Of a DNA stretch of 64,000 bases, positions 55,036 to 64,000 are shown one piece after another. This DNA comes from Ligustrum vulgare (Eukaryota; Streptophyta; Magnoliopsida; Lamiales; Oleaceae). How positions within the stretch are numbered: the first letter of the stretch is position 1; each line of letters opens with the position of its first letter. Made by a program: the position numbers and the translations under genes. Where the stretch lies: NCBI GenBank assembly GCA_963555705.1, contig OY743169.1:48410124-48474123 (forward strand), given 5' to 3'. The notes beneath the pieces are model-generated. The model was given only the letters and a program-made list of their open reading frames with translations, made no database searches and was not told the origin of the DNA.

Positions 55036-57640
55036 TTTTTTCCTCGAAATTTATCTTAGAACTCATCGAAGAGTTGTGGATACTTGGCTTGCATCTCCAC
55101 TTCTTTTTCCCAAGTTGCTTCTTCAACTGAGTGATTGCGTCATTGCACCTTCACTAAGGGAATCACCTTATTCCTTAGTGATTGAATTTTTATATTAAAG
55201 ATCTTCATATGTACTTCTCCATAACTCAAACCTTACTTAACGTGATGGTTTGATAACTAACTACATGATTCGGGCCAGGAACGTACTTTCTAAGCATCTA
55301 CACATGGAAGAAGTCATGTATTGCTGAAAGTTTTGGGGGTCATGATTCTCCTAATATGTTGTAAGACTTCAAATGGGCCAATAAACCTAGTCGCAACTTA
55401 CCTTTCTTAGCAAAGCGTAACACTTGTTTCCTTGGTCACCTTGAGGAATACCTTATCCCCTGCTGAAAACTCCAGGTCCTTTTTTCTTTTGTCAGTAAAA
55501 GATTTCTGTTTATTGAGAGATTTTGACACATACTTGAATTTTCTCAATTGGTTGCACTATTTATTCAATGATCTCTGGACGCAAAATTTTCTCGCTCTAC
55601 TTCATCCCAATTAATAGATGATCTACACTTCCTTTCATAAAATGTCTGATATGACGCCATGCCAATAGAAGTTTGATAGCTACTGTTGTATGAGAATTCA
55701 ATCAGGGGTAAATAGTTCTCCCAATGTCTGAGGGTAGAAAGCCATAAAGCTTAGTAAATGATGAGGCTTTTGAACAGGGGAGCATGGACTAGCGTCTTAC
55801 GACTCCCAAACTAAAGTTTAGCTTGGTCCCCATAGCTCTGTGTAAAGCAAATTGGTCCGTAGAATATGTCATCTGAACCGGTAAGAAATGAGTTGATTGG
55901 TGAGTCGATCGGCTATGACCTAAATAGCTCCATGGCCTCTTGTTGACTTTGAAAAACCAACTAAAAAAATCTATTGTTACATGCTCCCACTTCCACTTCT
56001 ACTCGGGAACTTCTAATGGTTCAAGCAACCTTGACAGTCAATAGTTTTAAGCTTTCAACTGCTGGCATACTAAACACCTTTTGACATATTCTGTTTTATC
56101 CCTCTTCATGCCTTCCCAAAACAACTTATTTTCTTTAGAAGCGAGATCCAACTCACAGAACGAATACCTCCAATAGCTCTTTGGTCCAACATCCCAGTAA
56201 GCATAAACACTATGAGTAAGAATGGCATAACCTTCTCCACCCATCTCCAACTGAGAAAATTAGACCTTTAATTACTAAGTTAGATTTCATTCTTTATTCT
56301 ATTTCTAATTTAGATTTATAGTTTGGCAATGCTGATCTTGTACCTTATGTAGGCTTGCTTCGCATAGGCTACACATGGTCGTGAATCTTTTCCCATAGCC
56401 TTCCATTCTCTCTCCTTCGGACCCTTGCTCTTTCATTCCGATAGGTAGGAAAGCCAATGTCAGACATGAAACTTAAGGAAGGGATGACTCCTAGAAGGGC
56501 CGGTTAGCTTGTGCACGTGAATTCGATCTGGGATCTAGGCCACTAGGCTAGGAAGGTAGGTTGTTGGGACGAAGAAACCCGGCTAACGAGACACTAGATG
56601 GGACTTCCTTTCTCAAGTCAAAAATATTTCCTTCGGGTCTCGATACATCTTCGTACCTCTTGGATGTACTGAATAAGGTATTGCGTGTGCCTCTCTCAAT
56701 ATTTTCCTTTTCAATTCCTCAAAGTTTGGTACATACAAGCACCCTTGATAAATATAATGCTTCATCTGGGCCTATATTGAAATATTATTAAGCCCAAATA
56801 CTATTACCAGTCGGTCAAGCCCATTTAAAAACCAATCAATAATTTTTTGCATTAAAATTAGATTTAAAGGAGAAGTGACATAACAAGTTTCACGAAACTC
56901 GGTGCGTTACATAGCTACTTGAGTTGTCACCTTTCGGCTCAAGGCGTTAAATGCTACATTATCCTTGCCTCGATGATAATGAGTCTCGTAGTCATAATCC
57001 TTAATCAATTTGATCCACCTCCTTTGCACTCCTTTTGAGTGAATATGTATTTGAGGTTCTTATGGTTTGTGTAGATGTCACACTTACCTCCATAAAGGTA
57101 GTGTCTCCAAATCTTTAATGCATAGACCATTGCGATATGCTCTAGGTCATGTATGAAATAGTTATGCTCATGCGGCTTCAATTGTCTTGATGCGTAGGCG
57201 ACCAATTTTCCATGTTGCATTAAGACACATCACAAGACTTGCTTAGAAGCATCACTCTAGATCACAAAACCCCAAATCCATCCGGTACGGTTAGTATGGG
57301 GGCATTTACTAACTTATGTTTCAGTTCCTCTACTTGCACTTTTTTGTCCAATCAAACTTTGCACTTTTGGGTGTTAACTGGTTCAATGGTCCTAATATAT
57401 GGGAGAATCCTTCAATGAACCTTCAATAGTAGCCCACTAAGCCTAAGAAACTGTGATTTTTATCCCACATTAGTTGACCTTGAAAAATTTAACATCGCCT
57501 CTGATTTACTGGGATCTGCATCTCCTTCTAGTTGTGACAACATGTCCCATGATGCTACTCGCTCCAACCAAAACTAGCCTTTTTTGAACTTGGCGAAAAG
57601 TTCTCCTTCTTCGGAATTCCTAGTCAATTCTTAGTTTTTC
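55036..57640 (-). pseudogene. Tekay/Del-like chromovirus pol, heavily decayed
   Basis: Minus strand, high to low coordinates. RT end: FAKFKKG, FWLERV, LNQLTPKSAKFDWTKKC. RNase [21 protein letters not shown], then [15 protein letters not shown] and LKYIFTQKE (57220-57010). RH-IN linker near 56930. Integrase zinc finger: KLFWEGMKRDKTEYVKRCLVCQQL (its CxxC region, 56050-56110). Integrase core scraps: LIEFSYNSSYQTSIGMA near 55690. C-terminal chromodomain-like NDAITQLKKQLGKRSGDASQ (family: NHSVEEATWE) near 55090-55160. Stops and shifts occur every few dozen codons. No LTR pair or primer site was found for it. Confidence 0.78.
56260..56880. other. Foreign insert within the decayed gypsy pol
   Basis: The integrase/RNase H readings stop on either side of this block, which fits no gypsy domain. 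Its less AT-rich text (for example GGAAGGGATGACTCCTAGAA) is unlike its surroundings. A 76-codon plus ORF at 56561-56791 is unassigned. Origin unknown; organelle DNA is one untested idea. Confidence 0.35.
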
Positions 57641-57647
57641 CTCATTG

Positions 57648-57760
57648 ATAAGTGTATTTTATACACTTATTTATCTGTCAAAATTAGGATATTATTTTGT
57701 TTTTATTGAATAAATTCTACTTAATTGTTATTATTATTTCAGGTTTTATCCCAAAAGTCG
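57648..57760 (-). repeat. Probable partial gypsy LTR related to the split solo LTR
   Basis: TGATAAGTGTATTTTATACA resembles the 40300 start TGTTAAGTGCATTTTTATAC. Similar phrases continue for a while (GAGGACCAAATT-like text near 57820). The matching other end was not found, so it is truncated. Confidence 0.45.
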
Positions 57761-58499
57761 AGGAGATGAGAAATTGGAGCAATTCCACAATAATTGGATG
57801 CAATTGGAGAAAAAGTTGAGGGACCGAGTGTGGAATTAACTCAAGGACCAACTTTAATTATTTGGAACAATTGAGGCTCAAGAATAAAATCTATCCAAAT
57901 TTAATTGGACTCTCAAACCCAATTTAAATATAACTCTTTGGGCCTAAATGGAAGTGGACGGTTGGGAGAAATTACAAGAATTTAGGTTGCTAGGGGAGAT
58001 TAAAAAAAAAACAAGAGGGTTAAACGACCGAATTATGAATCAAAAAGGCTATTGACTTCTATTCAAGGGAGGAAGCTGGGTCTAGCCAAGTTGAGTTCTA
58101 TTTGGTCTCCTTTATTTACTTGTGTTAAATTGAGTTTTAGAGCTGCTGGGAGGAGTAAGAAAAAAAGGATAAATTAGGCTCTACACTAGTTATCTATACC
58201 ATCTATAGATAAATACTGGGTTTATAAAGTATTTAGAAATGTACGTTATTCGTCTCTCTCTCTCTCCTATCTCACTCCAACTCCGTGTATCTCGCACTTA
58301 TATTTCTTCCATGTATATCTCTTCAATCGTTACCAAAAAATCACCTAAAAAATTCGATAATCACGCACAAATTGGGTAAATTTATAGAAAATGCGTTGTT
58401 ATTTTGAAACCCTCATTTCCATTTCGCACACGAGCCAGTGCATTTTGAAGCAAATCATCATTTCCATTTAGCAAAATCGGAGAAACCTGCTATCCGATA
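57761..58499. other. Stretch without clear gene
   Basis: Possible remainder of the partial LTR, then CT-rich sequence (58255-58275) that could be leader of the following gene. Nothing coding supported. Confidence 0.4.
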
Positions 58500-61400
58500 A
58501 TGATGAACACCCGTTCATCACCATTGAAAGCAAGCCATCCCCATGGACAACATTCAGGAGAGGATGAGGTTAGGACACCGTCCGAAAATTGTACCGGCAC
58601 GCTGAAGAAATCTGGCCAAGCGAAGAAAGTGTTGTCAAGCAAGAAGAAAAGTAAATCACTACCTGTCATTGTTCGAAGGGTATGTTATCAATAACTAATT
58701 TCTTTTCATTTACACTAACGATAAACTTCCAGATGTTCTTAGTCAAAGGGAAATACCTATGTTATGTAATGAAATATCTAAACGATTGGAATGCCATGAT
58801 TGTAAAGGGAAAGGCAAAATATAACCATAACTTGTTTGACCTCTAATTAGTATAGAACAATATTTGTATGGAAACTTAGAAAGTGAATTTTGAAGTAGGA
58901 AGTCTACTGAGTGATCACTACTGATGGGGGTTATATCCTTGTAATGTATTGTCTTTGGGAGTTAACTGTTGATTTGGGTGATTTTAGGCTCAAGTACTTA
59001 TAATTAGGTTTCAATAAGGATGATAATGTACTCATTTGTTTGTTCACCACGTTTCCTGTTTGTAATGAATTTTTTGATGCCTAATCATTTAGCCTCAATT
59101 ACTACAATAATGATATGATAGTGTTGTTAATGTGTAATGTTTTTGTAATGCATGTGAAATGGCTTGATGCAGGAATGGGATTTTGTTCTTCCACGTGACC
59201 ACTGGTTCCATACCAGTATTGTCATGTACACTAAGATAATTCATCTTTAACTTGAATGGAAAGCTTACACCATTCCAAAAAAATTTATTCAGGTGTACTT
59301 GCTTTGGCAGATTTATAGACATAAATGGGATTCTCCTCCAACCCCAACTCATTCACAAAGTTCTGTTGAGGGAGTTAAGACAGGGGGACCCCAACGAGAT
59401 GTGGTTTGACATTGGAAATAGTCGCGTTAGATCTGGACTCGAGGAGTTTTGCCTAATAACAGGATTGAGATGTGTTGGAAGCACTGACAAAACTATGTTT
59501 CAAGTTGGACCATGCAGACTGAGAGATCAGTATTTCTCAAAACTGGAAAGAATATCTAGGGAAGATGTCAAGCACATATTTTTGGGTTTGGAGGACGGGG
59601 TGCCAGATGATGATGTTGTTGCATTGGGGGGTTTTGTATCTGATTTCGACATTCTTATTTACAACTCAAGCTCACAAGAACATAGACGATGAATTGATGA
59701 GAATGGTTGATTCAGGGTTAGGAGAATTGTATCCACGGGGTCTGGAATTGTACAGGTATACCTTGAAGTCCTTGAAATCTGTCATGAATTCAAGGTTGGA
59801 TAAGGTGTGCAATGGAAAGAAGAAATCAACCCAGTATCGGCTGAATGGGTTCTTGTTGGCTTTCCAAACATGGATTTATGAGACGGTGCCATGCATTCGT
59901 AGCAAATTATGTGAAAAAAAGGGAACCAAGTCCCCTCAAATATTGAATTGGTTTGCTTCCGTGCACATGAATTCAGTAAATTTGTCTATGGATACGTTTG
60001 ACACGAGCGAGGTTAGTACATTAGCATGTTTCTTGAGTCTATTTTATTAACATGGTATTACGTGAATTGTAATAATGTTGTAAAAAAGAAAAATTATGTA
60101 ATGCCGTGTGGTGTAATCACATGCCCTTGATTGTTATATGCAATGTAATAGAACTTTAATTAATCTCACGTGCATTACCTATTTTCTTTGAGATGAAAAT
60201 TACATGCAATGTAATTTAATAGTACACTATTCGTAATGTTATATGCACAGTAACATGATTAACATAGAGACAGTGTAATGATTCGTGTGGTTAAGCTACA
60301 TGACATGTAATCTTACATAGCAAAGTAATATAATACTCAAGGCCAAATATTACATGCAATGTAATGTAATGGTAAACTATCCGTAATGTTACATGCACAG
60401 TAACGTGATTAACATAGAGACAATGTAATGTTTCGTGTGGTTAAGCTACATGACATGTAAGCTTACATAGCAATGTAATATAATACTCAAGGCCAAATAT
60501 TATTAGAACTAGCTTAAGTGTAATGTTTATATATTTATTTTATTACAGATGGAGGTACTCATTTTAGAGCCTACTGATGAGGAGTTGGCCTAGGAATACT
60601 GCCATGATGTTTTCCATGGTCCCTGCAATGAACTTGGTGCAAACGAAGATGATGTAACACATAACCGATCTCCACCTCAACATTTCAATAATAATAGCCA
60701 TCCATCAAGCCCTGGAGGAAAACATGATGCACCCGTCGTTCCGGTTACACCGAAGCCAAACAAAAAACAGGTATCAAGTATGACTTTTACATGAGTGTAT
60801 GTTTTCTTGTATAGATGAAGACCAAAATATAGTGTATGTTATGTAAGATTAATTGATACTTAATCTAATGACTTTAGGATTCTGCAAAGTCAACAATTGA
60901 GTTACAAAATAGAGTGGTGGAACTTGAACTGAGAATGAATGAGATCAAGTCTCGTTGTCAAGTTCAACTGGATGAGACTGACCTAAAGCAGGGAATACTA
61001 TCTACTGCTCAAACTGATTTGAAAATAGAATTATCATCACTAAGAGAGGAATTCTCCTCAATGAAGAATGAACTAAATGGCATGTTTAAATCAATCAGAT
61101 GTTCGAGTTGTCAAAGAGCTCTGCGGGGCTCAGCTAACATGGTAATTTCTTGTAATTATCTTACTATGCAATATTTTTTGTTTAATAATCTGACACATTC
61201 TTTGCCCCATTCAAGGTGAGTCAACCGAAAGAGGAACATATACCACCTGAGACAGTAGTTGCTCTTGATCCCACCAATGATAATCGTGACAACAAATATG
61301 GTCCGATTCTGGATGGTGAGGATGACTTACCTACATTTAGTCTTGTACTTTCTTTTGATCAAAAAGCGAGCAGCATTCATTCAGATGACGATTCTTTTTT

Positions 61401-62854
61401 TTCAGAAGAGGTTCTTATAGTTTTGGCTGAGCAAGAGAAGCTTGCATCGGAGAGGTTTAAGAAGTCTGCTGGAAAGGTCTGTAATGAATGTAGTTGTGCA
61501 CTTATAGGATAATCCTTTATAATAGAAATTTGGTATGTGTCTAATTATTATCGTGATGTCAGATGAATGTGGAAGATGTTTCTCATCTTACTGGTATTGA
61601 TGTTGGAGAACAAGAGGTACGCAAATCGCTCTAGAAGTACATATACTAATATAATTATGCATCTTATCAATCATTACACGCGGACTGATGTGAATTGAGT
61701 TTTTTCACCCAAAATTAGATGGATGATGTTGACATTACTGGGCAGACGATACATGAAGAGATCATTACAACTGGACAGCATGAGGCGAAAGCTGGCAAGG
61801 TAATTAGTTGTGTATTACATGATTTAAGAAGTACATTTTTTAGTTAACATTCCCATGTATACGTAGGCTGCCCAAAATGTAGATGTTCATGTACAAGTGC
61901 CCGCTGACGACCTTGATGAGCACACTGAAGTCAAAGACATCGAGGTAATGCATAATTTATTTGGACAGTGATGACATCATTTTATATAACTGTAATTGAA
62001 ACACATGCAAGATAACTTGTATATTATTTACACATGCATTTCGGTTAGCCGGTGATGAATGTGATATTGAAGACTCTGGCACTCCAGAGGTGCCCATCAA
62101 AAGGAAATTGAAGGTTTCACGTTACATTCAGTCATCATACATATTCAACTCGGCCACTCCAAAATCACGGCCGACAGAGTTACATGACGACCACTCAGCT
62201 TTCGACCTTGGACTGGAAAGGCCAACCGATGAGGACATAGAGCAGTTCAGCGAATGGTTTAAAACTGGTTACAAGAGTGGCAACGTGTAATCTCAAATAG
62301 CTTTAATCTCCAAATTCAAGTTAGTTATCATCTACTATATTAATGTTATTATGCATTGTTGTATATATTATTTTATTGAAATCCAGGGTGAAGAAGTTCA
62401 CCAACAGGAAGATTACACCACCTTTGGACTTGGGATTTATGGATTTTGATGACAAATTATGGTGGTTTAAGTTGTATGAGACGGACAACAACCTGAATGA
62501 CACGATTTTGATTTTTTTTTCATGAATTTAAAATCATTTCACTATAAGAACATTTTGTCATATTCGAATTTACTAATAACGGGGAACGTGTTATGCAGCA
62601 CATTGATGTCTGTTTCTACCATTTGAGGAAGATGCTAAAGAACCTATCTTACAAGGCTACTACTACTGATATCTGCTTTTATTCCAAGGTCAGAGGTATA
62701 TACCCTTCATGGACGAATGACAATTCAGTCATGGCTTATCATGCATCGATCATTGATTACACAATCGATTTGCACATGCCCTGCAACACGCCATGGTCTG
62801 AGGTTGATTTTGTGTTGATCCCTATAATGATGGCAGAACATAAACACTGGATGA
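58500..62854 (+). pseudogene. DUF1985/Ulp1-like protease gene, about 11 exons, truncated
   Basis: A plant gene type with an N-terminal DUF1985 domain and a C-terminal C48 (Ulp1/SUMO-protease-like) domain, often carried by MULEs (Kaonashi). Exons by splice signals: 58500-58679 (basic), 59173-60011 (DUF1985: FGRFIDINGILLQPQLIHKV, MWFDIG, EEFCLITGLRC), 60549-60770, 60878-61141 (coiled coil), 61216-61476 (acidic), 61563-61616, 61719-61799, 61867-61944, 62049-62283, 62387-about 62520, 62599-62854. The last holds VDFVLIPIMMAEHKHW with the catalytic-type His; Asp and Cys would follow but are cut off by a retrotransposon. Lesions: a GGGGGG run near 59625 shifts frame, and TAG near 60593 replaces Trp. 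Confidence 0.8.
60199..60503 (+). repeat. 150-bp tandem duplication in an intron
   Basis: Two units starting ATTACATGCAATGTAAT at 60199 and 60349, ending ACTCAAGGCCAAAT. A few base changes separate them. The words TGTAATGT/ACATGTAA recur throughout the intron. Confidence 0.9.
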
Positions 62855-63626
62855 TGAGAATCAAGGGGGGTCAACCGAGTTAAAGTCAAACAAGTCAACC
62901 CTCGATGACAATACCGGTGGGTCCTATGACAAGATTCAAGGCTAAAGAGGTCCAAGAGTCAATGGCGGGACTCATTTTCAAGCTCCAAAATCAAGTCCGC
63001 ATGGAAGAAAACGAGATGGAAGTCAATTGCCTAATTTTGGATGCTCAGGACATTTCGGTAAACCAAAAATCACTCCGGTCGACCGAAACTCTGCAAGGAT
63101 TTTTGAGCTAGCCTTAGGAGGGTTCGGCTAAGCTTTGTACGACCGAAAGTGCTATTTCGGTCGACCAGGTGTTCGATCGAAATAGTTTCGATCAACCGGT
63201 TCGGTCGACCGAAAGTTTCCCGAATGTAAATGCGGGGTTTTTTGTGCAATTTCGCAAACTTCTTCTTTTTTCTCTTTGTATATCTTTTGTAAAGCATTCA
63301 AACCCTTGGTAGTTTTGGACATTGAAGACACTCCATTAAGAGCATTTAAGAGAGGTAAATCCTTTCTTCACCTTGTAACTTTTCTTGGAATATTACTTCA
63401 ACTTATATATTGAGAGTTATCTTGTGTATTGGTTGTTGTTGTTTATTCCACAAATCTTGGTATTTGTCTTAATCTCTCCATTGGTCTAGGGTTAACATTC
63501 CTTAGAATTTTGGTTGGGTTAAACTTGGGTCAAGATTCTTCATTTATTACCTTTTTTAGCTTTCTTGGGTTGATACATAAATTGTTGTGGGAATTTTTGG
63601 TTTCGTCACCAAAGGGGTTCGCATCA
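62855..63626 (+). repeat. 5' LTR of a gypsy-like retrotransposon running off the window
   Basis: The Ulp1 reading stops at HWMM and new sequence begins (TGAGAATCAAGG). The LTR ends GGTTCGCATCA two bases before a primer site. Near 62905-63030 it encodes GPMTRFKAKEVQESMAGLIF, like the last residues of gypsy polyproteins (GPMTRxxAK), so the pol ORF may extend into the LTR. The exact start could be 62852 or 62855. The 3' LTR and target duplication lie outside. Confidence 0.65.
63077..63215. repeat. Cluster of GGTCGACCGAA palindromes in the LTR
   Basis: TTCGGTCGACCGAA (63200-63213) is a perfect 14-bp palindrome. Close versions lie at 63077, 63139 and 63156, with variants TTCGATCGAAAT and TTCGATCAACC between them. 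Confidence 0.85.
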
Positions 63627-63628
63627 TT

Positions 63629-63640
63629 TGGTATCAGAGC
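63629..63640 (+). promoter_or_regulatory. Primer binding site (tRNA-iMet)
   Basis: TGGTATCAGAGC just inside the LTR end, giving this element the plus orientation. Confidence 0.88.
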
Positions 63641-64000
63641 TTGACTCTAAAATTGGTAGTCCTATCTTTACATTTATTGTTGTTGTTCTTGATAGTCAAA
63701 AAAAAAAATTACAAAAAAATTTGGGGGAAATTTATTTGCCCATGAAAATTTCATGATTCCTACATATTGGGTATTGTTATTATTATCAATTTGAAAGTTT
63801 GTTGGGGATACATTTGAACAAACACTTGAAAATCCTAAAATATTCAAGTTTGCATCCTAAGTGTTTGACAAAATGTTTCAAAGAGTGTTCTCATATTGAA
63901 ACCTACCATTCAACTACCAAACACATTCCTAATTGAATTCCTTGTGTCTTACATCAAGTTATTTTGACTACACCCTTGAGAATCTTATTGGTCAAGTTCA
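63641..64000 (+). other. Leader of the truncated gypsy-like element
   Basis: Noncoding, A/T-rich. No gag ORF has started by the window end. Confidence 0.6.

Noticed and set aside
56260..56880. Mitochondrial insertion
   Set aside because: Only a stylistic impression; no gene or known organelle sequence could be named.
1..64000. CRISPR arrays, prokaryotic operons, rRNA or tRNA genes
   Set aside because: No spacer-repeat pattern and no rRNA or tRNA sequence noticed; repeats present are microsatellites, tandem duplications or LTRs.

Overview
The window looks like gene-poor, transposon-rich nuclear DNA of a flowering plant, most likely a dicot. It is AT-rich, has plant splice sites and microsatellites, carries Ty1/copia and Ty3/gypsy retroelements primed by plant-type tRNA sites, Helitron and hAT remains, plant gene fragments, and one apparently intact host gene, a callose synthase of the CALS12/GSL5 type (33293-38617, minus strand). 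Everything was read by eye; no database search was run.

Layout. (1) 1-6747: an old, deleted Copia element (minus strand) split by a young, complete Copia element (482-5526) with LTRs that look identical, a perfect 5-bp target duplication and one open 1299-codon gag-pol. (2) About 6860-31188: a dead copy of a large ubiquitin-conjugating enzyme gene of the UBC23/UBC24 (PHO2) type, plus strand. It is split by a 15,057-bp hAT-like insertion (8267-23323, 8-bp target duplication ACTGCCAC) and a second Copia element (24248-30590, target duplication GTCTA). Mentally removing either insertion rejoins an interrupted UBC reading frame. (3) Inside the 15-kb insertion: a decayed Helitron Rep/helicase gene, one exon of leucine aminopeptidase, three exon pieces of cellulose synthase with splice sites, a 2.4-kb inverted repeat with about 680-bp arms, and several tandem repeats. 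No hAT transposase was seen.

(4) 31383-31756: a hAT-type MITE with an 8-bp target duplication. (5) 33293-38617: CALS12-like callose synthase. (6) 40262-53800: a nested stack. A small palindromic foldback element was hit by a gypsy LTR (now apparently a solo LTR, ends TGTTA...TAACA), and that LTR was hit by an 11.7-kb Tat-type gypsy element (41523-53263). The Tat element has a minus-strand gag-pol with two RNase H regions and, on the opposite strand, an extra multi-exon antisense ORF ending in a coiled coil. (7) 55036-57640: ruins of a Tekay/Del-like chromovirus pol. (8) 58500-62854: a multi-exon DUF1985/Ulp1-protease gene of the kind often carried by MULEs, broken by a stop and a frameshift and cut inside the protease domain by another LTR retrotransposon (about 62855 onward) that runs off the window.

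The genes do not form a pathway. The coherent story is stratigraphic: which element landed in which, what each carries, and how one host gene (callose synthase) remained open between a destroyed E2 gene and a pile of nested retrotransposons.
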